Assembly (NCBI RefSeq): GCF_951805225.1
Contig: NZ_OX638201.1
Span: 1,240,001 to 1,304,000 of the forward strand
DNA length: 64,000 nt
Direction: 5' to 3'
Source: an uncultured Flavobacterium sp.
Lineage (GTDB): Bacteria > Bacteroidota > Bacteroidia > Flavobacteriales > Flavobacteriaceae
Positions 26,305 to 35,193 of this stretch are shown piece by piece (positions within the stretch are counted from its first letter, which is position 1; each line of letters begins with the position of its first letter). The translations under genes and the position numbers were made by a program. The notes below the pieces were generated by a model. The model had not been told where the DNA came from. It saw nothing but the letters and a program-made list of their open reading frames with translations, and did not search any database.

Positions 26305-27615
26305 TTAAAAATTAATATTTCCAGCTAATTCTTTCAAAGCAATTTCAGATAATTTCGCTTCATATTGAGCGTTGCTGTAACGTACTTTTGCGTTAACATA
26401 ATTAAGCTGAGCCGTTCTAAAATCAAGCGTTGTAATAGTTCCAATTCTGAATTTATCCAACGTAATATCTAAGTTTTGCTTTGCGATTGCTTCGTTATCT
26501 TCTTCTAAACCAATTAATTCAAGATTGGTTAAATAGGTTTGAAAAGCAGTACTCAATTGTGTATTCAGAATCATGTTTTGTTGCTCGATTGCAATCTGAG
26601 AGTTCTCAATTTGAAGTTTTGCTACCTTTTCATTTCTGTGTTGGTTAAAACCGTCAAAAATGTTTAAAGTCGCATTAAAACCATAATTAAAACCTTTTGA
26701 AGAAGCTGAACTTGTAAAACCTAAACTAGATTGACTTTCTGTAAAAGTGTAGCCAGATGTCAGATTTACAACAGGATAACGATCTGCTTTTATTTGTTTA
26801 AGTTGTAATTCGGCAATTCGTTTGTTGATGATTTGAGATTCTAAACCAGGGTTTTGTTTCTGCGCCAAATCCATTAAATCTGCCAAAACTAATTTATCAT
26901 CTACTTTAACCAAATCAGTTACGGTAAAATTTATTTTTGGATCACGCGCTAAATACTGATTCAGTAAAATCTTTGCATTTGCATACGATTCCTTTTGTCT
27001 CAAGAAAGCAACCTGATCAGAATTTAAATCTACCTGAGCATTTAAAACCTCTAATTTTGAAGCTTTTCCAATACTGAAACGATTTTGTGCCAATGTCAAT
27101 CTTTGCTTAGAAATTACGATTGTAGTATCTAATGCTGATAATTGATGTTGTTGCTGAACTAAGTCATAATAAGCGGAATTTACCTGACCAATTTTTACCA
27201 GAATAGTTCTTTTTAATTCAGAATCTCCCAGTTTTTGCAACTCTTTTAATTGATCTAATTTGGCAAACATTTTCATACCGTCAAAAACTGTCCAGCCTAA
27301 ACTTACACCATAATTTAAGTTATTATTTTTGGCATTGTTTAATTGTGTCGAAGTTCCGTCCTGACGTGTTTGAGAGGAGTTTGTAACGCTGTTATTGTCT
27401 GTGATTGAAGCTGTAGCTTGTGGCAGCATTCCTGCGTTTCCAACGGTTACATTTGTTTCACTAATTTTTGTGTTATTCTTAGCAATCTTAATTTCAAAAT
27501 TATTTTCCAAAGCTATTTTCATAGCATCTTCAATAGTCAAGACTTCTTGTGCATTACTTTTTGCTATACAAAACAAAAATAAAACGAGACTTTTTAATAA
27601 TATCTTAGTTTTCAT
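26305..27615 (-). CDS. TolC family outer-membrane efflux protein
   Basis: A 436-residue exported protein (signal peptide 1-22). The two repeated TolC/OEP alpha-helical regions are visible, including DAMKIALENNFEIKIAKNN near the N-terminus and a second set with TLDFRTAQLNYVNAKVRYSN near the C-terminus. It forms the outer-membrane channel of the tripartite pump encoded by the two genes upstream. A 79-bp gap with an internal hairpin separates it from the RND gene. Substrates cannot be predicted. Confidence 0.93.
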   Translation of the reverse strand: MKTKILLKSLVLFLFCIAKSNAQEVLTIEDAMKIALENNFEIKIAKNNTKISETNVTVGNAGMLPQATASITDNNSVTNSSQTRQDGTSTQLNNAKNNNLNYGVSLGWTVFDGMKMFAKLDQLKELQKLGDSELKRTILVKIGQVNSAYYDLVQQQHQLSALDTTIVISKQRLTLAQNRFSIGKASKLEVLNAQVDLNSDQVAFLRQKESYANAKILLNQYLARDPKINFTVTDLVKVDDKLVLADLMDLAQKQNPGLESQIINKRIAELQLKQIKADRYPVVNLTSGYTFTESQSSLGFTSSASSKGFNYGFNATLNIFDGFNQHRNEKVAKLQIENSQIAIEQQNMILNTQLSTAFQTYLTNLELIGLEEDNEAIAKQNLDITLDKFRIGTITTLDFRTAQLNYVNAKVRYSNAQYEAKLSEIALKELAGNINF

Positions 27616-27628
27616 ATTATGAAGGATT

Positions 27629-27667
27629 AGCTTTGAATTTCAGTTTGTTAACTTAAAATTCAAAGCT
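27629..27667 (-). other. hairpin between RND pump and tolC-like genes
   Basis: A perfect 12-bp stem (27629-27640 with 27656-27667) with a 15-base loop lies in the 79-bp gap inside the efflux operon. It could be a processing or partial attenuation site that lowers tolC-like expression. There is no strong T-run. Confidence 0.4.
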
Positions 27668-27694
27668 TTTATTTTATTTCAAAAAAATTAGAAT

Positions 27695-30600
27695 CTATAC
27701 TTTGCTATCTCTTTCATATTCTTCAATATGATCAAACTCCGGATAATGTTTACGGGCTTTAGACCACATTAAATAAATAGCAGGAATTACAAATAGGGTC
27801 AAAGCCAAAGAGAAAATTGTTCCTCCAACGATTACAACTCCCATTCCAATTCTACTTGTAGACGCTGCTCCAAGTGACATTGCAATTGGTAAAGCTCCTA
27901 AAGCAATTGCTAAACTCGTCATCAAAATTGGACGTAAACGCGCTTCTGACGCTTCCAGAATTGCTTCTAATTTTGGTTTTCCCTGTTCTCGTAACTGATT
28001 CGCAAATTCAACGATCAAAATACCGTTTTTGGTTACCAAACCAATAAGCATTACGGTACCAATCTGACTAAAAATATTCCAGGTCTGATTGAATAACCAT
28101 AACGAGAATAATGCTCCCGCAACCGCCATTGGCACAGTCAAAATGATAATTAACGGATCAATAAAACTCTCAAATTGTGCTGCAAGAATTAAAAAGATCA
28201 ATAATAAAGCAAGTCCAAATGCGAAAGAAGTATTAGAACTACTTTCGACAAAATCTCTTGATTCTCCACTTAAATCTGTAGTGAAACTTTCGTCAAGAAC
28301 TTTAGCTTTAATTTTATCCATTTCTTCAATACCGTCACTAATACTTTTTCCCGGAGCTAAACCTGCAGAAACTGTCGCAGACATATAACGGTTATTGTGG
28401 TATAATTGTGGCGGATTACTTTGTTCTTCAACCTTTACAACGTTGTCCATTTGGATTAATTCGCCTTTTCTGTTTTTTACAAACATCGAAGTTAAATCCA
28501 AAGGTTTAGATCTGTCTTTTTGATCAAATTGTCCAATAACCTGATATTGTTTTCCGTTTTTAATGAAATAACCAAAACGTTGTCCGCTTAACGAAAGTTG
28601 CAAAGTTTGGGCAATATCAATGATCGAAATCCCCAAGCTTTCTGCCTTTTCACGATCGATACTTACGTTGATTTCGGGTTTGTTGAATTTTAAATTTACA
28701 TCGGTAATAGAGAAAACATCACTTTTACCAACTTCATCCATAAATACAGGAATTTTTTCTCTTAATTTTTCAAAATTCGGAGCCTGAATAATATACTGAA
28801 TCGGTAAACCTCCACGTCTGTTTACGGCAATTGTAGGTTGCTGAATTACAGATGTTTTAGCGTCAGGATATCTTTTGGTCATTTTTGTCAATTGATCCGC
28901 AACCTCTTTTTGAGATCGTTTTCTTTCGTCAGGTTCTTTTAACGAAAGTCTGATAAAACCGGTATTTGTTGCCGAAGCTCCAAAACCTGGCGCTGTAATC
29001 ACCAAACTTACTTTTTTCTCCGGAATAGAATCGTCTACCAATTTTGAGATTTCCTGCATAAAACGGTCTGTATATTCGTATGAAGATCCTTCTGGAGTTG
29101 TCATACGCATGGTTACAGAACTACGATCGTCATAAGGTGCAGTTTCTTTTGGAAGAATAGTAAAAAATAAATAAATCAATCCAAAACACGCAATCAAGAT
29201 TGGAAAACTGATCCATTTTTTCTCCATAAAACGGCCTAAAGCATCGGCATAACCGCTATTTAATCTTTCGAAAAAAGGCTCAGTTCTAACGTAGAATTTT
29301 GATTTTTTTTGTTCGCCGCCTTTCATTAAATAAGCATTCAACATTGGCGTTAAAGTCAAGGATACAAAGGCAGAAATTAATACCGCAGCACCAATTACAA
29401 CTCCAAATTCCCTAAAGAGTCGACCAACGAATCCTTCTAAGAAAATTACAGGTAAAAATACTGCTGCAAGTGTAACAGAAATCGAAATTACGGCATAGAA
29501 AATTTCATTAGAACCTTTGATTGCCGCTTCGATTGGCGACATTCCTTCTTCGACTTTCTTAAAGATATTTTCGGTAACTACAATTCCGTCATCGACCACC
29601 AAACCTGTCGCTAAAACAATTGCCAATAAAGTCAATACGTTGATCGAGAATCCGAAAAGCCACATGATAAAAAACGTAGCAATTAACGATACCGGAATAT
29701 CAATTAAAGGTCTGAACGCAATTGCCCAATCTCTAAAGAATAAGTAGATAATAATGATTACAAGAATAATTGAGATTCCTAAAGTCTCAGCAACTTCAAG
29801 TACTGATTTCTTTACGAAAATGGTATTATCAAGCGCAATATTTAGTTTGATATCTTTTGGAAGATCTTTCTTTAAAGCTTCGTATTTTTTATAGAATTCT
29901 GCCGAAATGTCTAAGTAATTTGCTCCTGGCATTGGCACAATAGCCAAACCAATCATTGGTAATCCGGATTGGCTTAGTTTTGTTTCGATATTTTCAGGAC
30001 CTAATTCAGCACCACCAATATCACTTAAACGAACGATTTTATCGCCGTCTGTACGAATGATAATATTATTAAATTCTGATGGTTTAGAAAGATTTCCAAC
30101 CGTTTTTACCGTTAATTCAGTGTTGTTTCCGGTAAGTTTTCCAGATGGTAATTCGACATTTTGAGCATTAAGTGCATCACGAACATCAGAAACTGTACAA
30201 CCATAAGCGGTTAATTTTACTGGATCGATCCATAAACGCATTGCATAACGTTTTTGTCCCCAAATTTGAACACCACTCACACCTGGAATTGTCTCTAATC
30301 GTTGCGAAATAACATTCTCTGCATAATCACTCAATTCAAGTGCGCTTCGGCTATCACTTTGCACTGTCATAGAGATAATTGCATCACTATCCGCATCTGC
30401 TTTTGATACTACCGGCGGTGCATCAATATCTTGCGGTAAACTTCTAATGGCTTGCGAAACCTTGTCACGAACGTCATTTGCCGCTTCTTCAAGATCTTTG
30501 TCTAAGTTAAATTCGATCGTGATATTACTACTTCCCTGATTACTTGAGGAAGTTATATTTCGAATACCATCAATTGCATTTACTGCTTTTTCAAGAGGTT

Positions 30601-30793
30601 CTGTAATTTGCGATTCGATAATATCGGCATTTGCTCCAGTGTAGTTTGTTCGAATTGAAACTTGCGCAGGATCAATCGAAGGAAATTCTCGAACACCCAA
30701 AAACGTATAACCAATGAAACCGAATAGAATAATTAAAAGATTCAGTACAATCGTTAAAACGGGTCTTCTTATACTTGTGGTTGATAAACTCAT
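27695..30793 (-). CDS. RND-family efflux pump permease
   Basis: A 1032-residue inner-membrane transporter of the AcrB/HAE1-like RND superfamily, with normal length. It has the N-terminal helix (RRPVLTIVLNLLIILFGFIG), a first periplasmic loop, the proton-relay helix with the Asp pair in ATGLVVDDGIVVTEN, a second large periplasmic loop and a C-terminal helix bundle (GLVTKNGILIVEFANQLREQ and EARLRPILMTS). It works with the adaptor encoded 98 bp upstream and the TolC-like channel downstream. It could export drugs, dyes or metabolites. Confidence 0.95.
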   Translation of the reverse strand: MSLSTTSIRRPVLTIVLNLLIILFGFIGYTFLGVREFPSIDPAQVSIRTNYTGANADIIESQITEPLEKAVNAIDGIRNITSSSNQGSSNITIEFNLDKDLEEAANDVRDKVSQAIRSLPQDIDAPPVVSKADADSDAIISMTVQSDSRSALELSDYAENVISQRLETIPGVSGVQIWGQKRYAMRLWIDPVKLTAYGCTVSDVRDALNAQNVELPSGKLTGNNTELTVKTVGNLSKPSEFNNIIIRTDGDKIVRLSDIGGAELGPENIETKLSQSGLPMIGLAIVPMPGANYLDISAEFYKKYEALKKDLPKDIKLNIALDNTIFVKKSVLEVAETLGISIILVIIIIYLFFRDWAIAFRPLIDIPVSLIATFFIMWLFGFSINVLTLLAIVLATGLVVDDGIVVTENIFKKVEEGMSPIEAAIKGSNEIFYAVISISVTLAAVFLPVIFLEGFVGRLFREFGVVIGAAVLISAFVSLTLTPMLNAYLMKGGEQKKSKFYVRTEPFFERLNSGYADALGRFMEKKWISFPILIACFGLIYLFFTILPKETAPYDDRSSVTMRMTTPEGSSYEYTDRFMQEISKLVDDSIPEKKVSLVITAPGFGASATNTGFIRLSLKEPDERKRSQKEVADQLTKMTKRYPDAKTSVIQQPTIAVNRRGGLPIQYIIQAPNFEKLREKIPVFMDEVGKSDVFSITDVNLKFNKPEINVSIDREKAESLGISIIDIAQTLQLSLSGQRFGYFIKNGKQYQVIGQFDQKDRSKPLDLTSMFVKNRKGELIQMDNVVKVEEQSNPPQLYHNNRYMSATVSAGLAPGKSISDGIEEMDKIKAKVLDESFTTDLSGESRDFVESSSNTSFAFGLALLLIFLILAAQFESFIDPLIIILTVPMAVAGALFSLWLFNQTWNIFSQIGTVMLIGLVTKNGILIVEFANQLREQGKPKLEAILEASEARLRPILMTSLAIALGALPIAMSLGAASTSRIGMGVVIVGGTIFSLALTLFVIPAIYLMWSKARKHYPEFDHIEEYERDSKV

Positions 30794-30891
30794 GTTTTGA
30801 TTTAGGATTTTAGATTTTTGAGTGCAGATATTTAGATTATAGAATAAAGAAAATAGATTTTTCTAAATTCAAAACTCATAACTCAAAAAAA

Positions 30892-31953
30892 CTATTTTTT
30901 TACTACAACTTTTATTGGAGCTTCGTTTTTTAATGACATAACGCCGCTGGTAATCAACGTGTCTCCGGCTTTTAATCCTGACAAAATCAAAATAGAAGCA
31001 TCTGTTCTTGTTGTTGCATCAACTTTTACTTCTTTGGCTTTGCCCATATTGGCGATATAAACTTTTTTACCGTCTTGTATCGGGACAATGGCTTCTGAAG
31101 GAACTACGATTGCATCTTTTATAATGTTCAATGGTAATTTTACATCAGCAAAAGTTCCCGGGAAAAGTTTTCCATCGATATTATCAGCAATAGCGCGAAC
31201 TTGTAATGTACGTGTTGCAACGGCTACTTCTGGTTCAATTGCATAAATTTTTGCAGAATAAACTTTATCAGATCCTGAAACCGAAAAATCTATTGTTGAT
31301 CCAGATTTTACTTGTGAAGCATATTTTTCAGGGATAGAAAATGTAATCTTCAATTTTCCTGTATTAACTAATTTTGCTACTAAAATTGTTGGAGTAATAT
31401 AAGTTCCCGGTGAGATAGAACGCAAACCAATTTTTCCAGAAAACGGAGCTTTAACAGAAGTTTTAGCAATTTGAGCTCTTATCAATTGACTTTGTGCTTG
31501 AGAAGACGCGTGATCTGCTTTTGCAACATCAAATTCTTCCTGACTTATAGCTTCTTTTTGAAGTAATAATTTCGCTCTTCTTTCATTCTCAGCAGCCAAA
31601 CCTTCTTTGGTAACCGCTTGTCTTAATTGCGCTTTTAGCTCGATATCATTTACTTTAAAAAGCACTTGACCTTTGTTTACAAAACTACCTTCATTAAAGT
31701 AAATACCTTCGACAATCCCTGAAACTTCACTGCGGATTTCAATTTGTTCATTTGCTTCAATTGATCCTGATAATGATAGATTGTTATCAAAAGTAGAAGT
31801 GTTTACTACGATTCCCGTTACAGTTGTTGGAGTATCTTTATCGCCAAATTTTTTAGATTCGTCGTTTTTACTTTTATTAGATACCACTCTGTAGGCAATA
31901 AAACCTCCTAGAACGATAATTAGAAGGGCGTAAATTAGGTTTTTTACTTTCAT
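30892..31953 (-). CDS. RND efflux periplasmic adaptor (membrane fusion protein)
   Basis: A 353-residue adaptor with an N-terminal membrane anchor (~5-24). It has a lipoyl-like hairpin (VSGIVEGIYFNEGSFVNKGQ), a coiled-coil arm (LRQAVTKEGLAAENERRAK) and a beta-barrel domain (LKITFSIPEKYASQV). It is the first gene of the adaptor-permease-channel operon. No TetR-type regulator accompanies it. Confidence 0.94.
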   Translation of the reverse strand: MKVKNLIYALLIIVLGGFIAYRVVSNKSKNDESKKFGDKDTPTTVTGIVVNTSTFDNNLSLSGSIEANEQIEIRSEVSGIVEGIYFNEGSFVNKGQVLFKVNDIELKAQLRQAVTKEGLAAENERRAKLLLQKEAISQEEFDVAKADHASSQAQSQLIRAQIAKTSVKAPFSGKIGLRSISPGTYITPTILVAKLVNTGKLKITFSIPEKYASQVKSGSTIDFSVSGSDKVYSAKIYAIEPEVAVATRTLQVRAIADNIDGKLFPGTFADVKLPLNIIKDAIVVPSEAIVPIQDGKKVYIANMGKAKEVKVDATTRTDASILILSGLKAGDTLITSGVMSLKNEAPIKVVVKK

Positions 31954-32502
31954 AAAATTAGGGTGAATGTGTTTTGGTCTGTGTTTTTAGTAAGCTTGCA
32001 AATTTAACTTTTTGTTGTGAAAACGAAAGGTGTTAGCTTTTATTTAACACTTGTATGTACAAGTTTTTTAATTAATTCATGTCTTAGACTGCTTTACTTA
32101 ACAATGGTTTAATGTTGATCGAAAAAAAAATTAAGATTATTTTTAGCGGTTTAAAAAAGAGTTAAAAAAAACGTCAATTTTTATGGATTCTTAACTATTT
32201 TGTAAGTTTTTACATTGTATTTGTGTAAATGTACGTATTTTTTATTACAGAAAAATCTTTCAATACTTCTTTTTAAAGTATTTTATCTGATTTATGTTGC
32301 ACTTTATCGATTTTATTTGTAACATTGATAAGGTTAAACAAAATATATTTTTTGATACATAAAAACCTATATTTTTAATTCGTAAATCGGTAAAACATGA
32401 GAAATGGCGCTGTTTTTTAATCAAAAGTCTAAAATTTGCAAGTAATTGCGTTAACAAGTGTTTATCTTTTTTTTATTCCCTCACTAAGAAAATAATCAAT
32501 TT
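31954..32502. promoter_or_regulatory. divergent regulatory region between efflux operon and thioredoxin-like gene
   Basis: A 549-bp AT-rich gap with no credible gene. On the minus strand TAAATTTG (32006-31999) matches the -7 consensus 46 bp before the adaptor start, without a clear -33 TTG. For the plus-strand gene only a weak TATCTTTT near 32464 is seen. The length suggests further regulatory sites, none of which I can name. Confidence 0.4.
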
Positions 32503-33099
32503 ATGAAGAAAAAAATACTTTTAGTCTTATGGTTTTCATTATTACTTGTTGCAATTTCTTTCTTGTTTTGGCAAAACGAATTTAAATATAGTTTACCAAC
32601 ACCAATTCCTCGTGATTATCAGGAGATAGCCATGGGAAGTAAAATTGATCTAAAATGCTGCACAACTGATCACAGACCGGTTTTTATTCATTTCTTTAAT
32701 CCTGATTGCCCGTGTTCCCGCTTTAATATACCTCATGTAAGCGGATTGATTAAGAAATACGGAGATCGCATTAACTTTAAAATTGTAGTTATCAATAAGC
32801 AGAAGAGCTTTACAATCGAAGAAATCCAGAAAAAATTCGACGCTAATATCCCGGTTTATTTTGATGAAGGAATGGCAAAGAGTTGTGGCGTTTTTTCGAC
32901 TCCGCAAGCCGTTCTTCTCGACGATTCTCAAAACTTATATTACCGCGGAAATTATAATAAAACAAGGTATTGCACCAATGCCGACAGCAATTATGCCCAA
33001 CAGGCAATTGAGGCTTTGCTAAAACAAAATCATGCCCCTTCATTTGATGCTTTAGCTCTTAGAGCTTATGGATGTTCGTTACCAAAATGCACTAAATAA
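32503..33099 (+). CDS. membrane-anchored thioredoxin-fold protein with CPC motif
   Basis: A 198-residue protein with one N-terminal membrane segment (~5-24), so the domain faces the periplasm. A thioredoxin-like fold is indicated by HFFNPDCPCSRFN, with a Cys69-Pro-Cys71 motif instead of CxxC, and the cis-proline Pro134 in STPQAVLLD. Additional cysteines (52, 53, 128, 191, 196) include a C-terminal CSLPKC motif. It may be a disulfide sensor or reductase. It is followed 28 bp later by a degenerate sensor-kinase-like gene, suggesting a shared signalling role. Confidence 0.7.
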   Translation: MKKKILLVLWFSLLLVAISFLFWQNEFKYSLPTPIPRDYQEIAMGSKIDLKCCTTDHRPVFIHFFNPDCPCSRFNIPHVSGLIKKYGDRINFKIVVINKQKSFTIEEIQKKFDANIPVYFDEGMAKSCGVFSTPQAVLLDDSQNLYYRGNYNKTRYCTNADSNYAQQAIEALLKQNHAPSFDALALRAYGCSLPKCTK

Positions 33100-33127
33100 A
33101 TCTATCCTTAACCTAATTATTTAATTT

Positions 33128-33982
33128 ATGAAAACAAAAGCCAGTTTGAATGAACAAGATTATCTGTACAATTTTACGTCGACAATGACACAAAAATCAG
33201 ATACAATTATCAATTATGTTCTTGCCGCTTATTTCCTTTTCGGAATTGCGTTAGCCTTTAAATACGATACTTTTGAAATAGGAGTAGGCGTTGGTACTTT
33301 GAATTTGTTACTGTATTATTCGGCAAAGTTTTTTGTCAAAAGATCCACTTTTTACCAATATGTATTGTCTGTGGTTTTAGCAATATTTATGGCGCAGTAT
33401 ATCTATCAAATGCACGGATTGTTTGAGATGCATTTTACAGTTTTTATCGCAAGTACCATTTTGATTATTTATCAAAACTGGAAACTTCAAATTCCGCTTA
33501 CATTACTGGTAGTATTGCATCACGGAGCTTTGGCATACATGCAAAATTTTACTTTTACTGATCCAAAAGGTTTACAATTGTATTTTTCGCAGGTTAATTT
33601 TGACCTTGAAACTTTTGTAATTCACGTAGTTTTAGCAGCAGTTGTATTTTTCATGAATGGATATTGGGCGTATTATTTTAAGAAACACAGCCAAAATCAT
33701 ATTTCTAAAATTTCTGATGAATACGAATTAGAAAACATCAAACTGGCATCTGCAAAATATAGCTCTCAGAGCGCTACAAAAGACTATAATGATTTTATTC
33801 ACAGAACAACTTTAGATTTAAAACTACCGGTAAATTCAGTTTTAAAACTTATTGATGTTTCAAAAGGACATACTGACAATGACAAACTGCTTAGTTACTT
33901 AGAAATGATGCGTGAAAGTGCTAAAAAGATCGACGATTTAGTAAACGATATTCATGTTAAATCGACAAACAGCAGGGGATAA
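33128..33982 (+). CDS. membrane sensor with degenerate kinase dimerisation domain, no ATPase domain
   Basis: A 284-residue protein. Residues ~25-185 hold about six transmembrane helices; the pattern MHGLFEMHFTVFIAS followed by a QNWKL loop and VVLHHGALAYMQ resembles the membrane sensor part of some chemoreceptors and kinases. Residues ~195-278 form a helical region resembling a HisKA domain: TLDLKLPVNSVLKLI aligns with the common HNLRAPV block, but the phospho-acceptor His is Leu229. No HATPase domain follows; the stop at 33980-33982 ends the protein just after the second helix. It is probably a non-catalytic signalling partner. Confidence 0.6.
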   Translation: MKTKASLNEQDYLYNFTSTMTQKSDTIINYVLAAYFLFGIALAFKYDTFEIGVGVGTLNLLLYYSAKFFVKRSTFYQYVLSVVLAIFMAQYIYQMHGLFEMHFTVFIASTILIIYQNWKLQIPLTLLVVLHHGALAYMQNFTFTDPKGLQLYFSQVNFDLETFVIHVVLAAVVFFMNGYWAYYFKKHSQNHISKISDEYELENIKLASAKYSSQSATKDYNDFIHRTTLDLKLPVNSVLKLIDVSKGHTDNDKLLSYLEMMRESAKKIDDLVNDIHVKSTNSRG

Positions 33983-34189
33983 AATTTAATAGAAACCAAC
34001 TTCCAGATTAATTATTAAATCTATTTTATTTTATGTGTCAGTATGATTTTTAATCGGCCAGTCCAATGTGCTGATTACAAAAAGCATATTAATGATTTTA
34101 GAACCAGAGCTTAATTAGAATAAAGCTTTGAAAGAATTGAACTTTATACGCAGAAATATAACTGTATATTAATTTTAAAGACAAAAATT

Positions 34190-34792
34190 ATGGATACCCG
34201 AACTAACCGTCCAACTCCATCAGATCGCGAAGTTGATTGGAATAAGAGTAAAGTATTACTCAGTAAAACAGATACAAAAGGGACGATTCTATACGCCAAT
34301 GAAGATTTTATAGATGTATCAGGATATGATGAATTTGAGCTTGTTGGACAGCCTCATAATATTGTACGTCATCCTGATATGCCAAAAGTTATTTTTAAAT
34401 TCTTGTGGGATAGTATTAAGTCAAGCCAAAATATTCATGTGATTATCAAGAATATGTCCAAAACCGGAAGGTTTTATTGGGTTGTCACCGATTTTAAAAT
34501 CATAGCTGATGCTGATGGAGAAATCGTAGGATACTTTGGAACCAGAAAATCAGTTCCTGAGGATATTATCGTAAAGTTTATAGAACCTTTGTACAAAAAA
34601 CTTCTGCATATTGAAGAAGTAAGCGGACTTCACGCTTCTGAAGAATACCTTGTAGGTTTTCTGGAAGAGCGCAAGAAAACTTATATGGAATATATAGATC
34701 ATCTTATCGCAACCAAAAAAGATGATAAAAATAAAGTAAGTAAAGGTTTGTTCAATGGTTTATTTGAAAAGAAAGCACCTCCAAAAAAATAA
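34190..34792 (+). CDS. Aer-like PAS domain protein without chemoreceptor domain
   Basis: A 200-residue soluble protein. Residues ~20-125 are a PAS domain of the type at the N-terminus of the aerotaxis receptor Aer: TKGTILYANEDFIDVSGYDE and PHNIVRHPDMP (residues 55-65). In Aer this domain binds FAD and reads redox state. Residues ~130-200 are a charged helical tail, with no chemoreceptor signalling domain. It lies 207 bp after the degenerate sensor gene on the same strand. The ligand and output are unknown. Confidence 0.8.
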   Translation: MDTRTNRPTPSDREVDWNKSKVLLSKTDTKGTILYANEDFIDVSGYDEFELVGQPHNIVRHPDMPKVIFKFLWDSIKSSQNIHVIIKNMSKTGRFYWVVTDFKIIADADGEIVGYFGTRKSVPEDIIVKFIEPLYKKLLHIEEVSGLHASEEYLVGFLEERKKTYMEYIDHLIATKKDDKNKVSKGLFNGLFEKKAPPKK

Positions 34793-35193
34793 TAATACAA
34801 TTAACTCTAACAATATGCTTCATTGCATCAGTCAGAATATTCAAAATTTAATATTTGGCCCCCAACAAATCTGAATCACCTTTAGAAATGGTAATTGAAT
34901 ATTCGAATCCTAAACATTGTTTAGGTATGATACAGTGAAGTATATTTTTTTTAGGACTTACTTGTAGAGATTTCACGTTCGAAATGATAATATTAAGCTG
35001 GTAAAATCCGTTTTAATCCGTGTTTTCGCAAAGCGAATCCGCGTCATCCGCGTTCTATATTGTCGCCAATCTTTGTCGAGCTTCTTATGGAGATTTCTCG
35101 TTCCTCGAAATGACAATATTAATGGAAAAGCTTTACGTCTTTTTAAAAGCTTAGCGCCTCAGAATCTCAGTACCTTAGCACCTTTAAAAAGAA
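34793..35193. repeat. gene-free region with two degenerate single arms of the GTCATTTCGAGGAACG family
   Basis: Positions 35066-35114 match one arm of the dispersed hairpin repeat found complete at 56589-56687 (AATCTTTGTCGAG, then GATTTCTCGTTCCTCGAAAT). A more decayed copy is at 34967-34988. The remainder contains a CTCAGAATCTCAGTACCTTAG-like stretch similar to sequences at ~45025-45058 and ~45898-45937. No gene or clear promoter is seen. Confidence 0.65.

Noticed and set aside
32260..32457. 65-codon minus-strand frame upstream of the efflux operon
   Set aside because: Low complexity, AT-driven, no start context and no similarity recognised; treated as intergenic.
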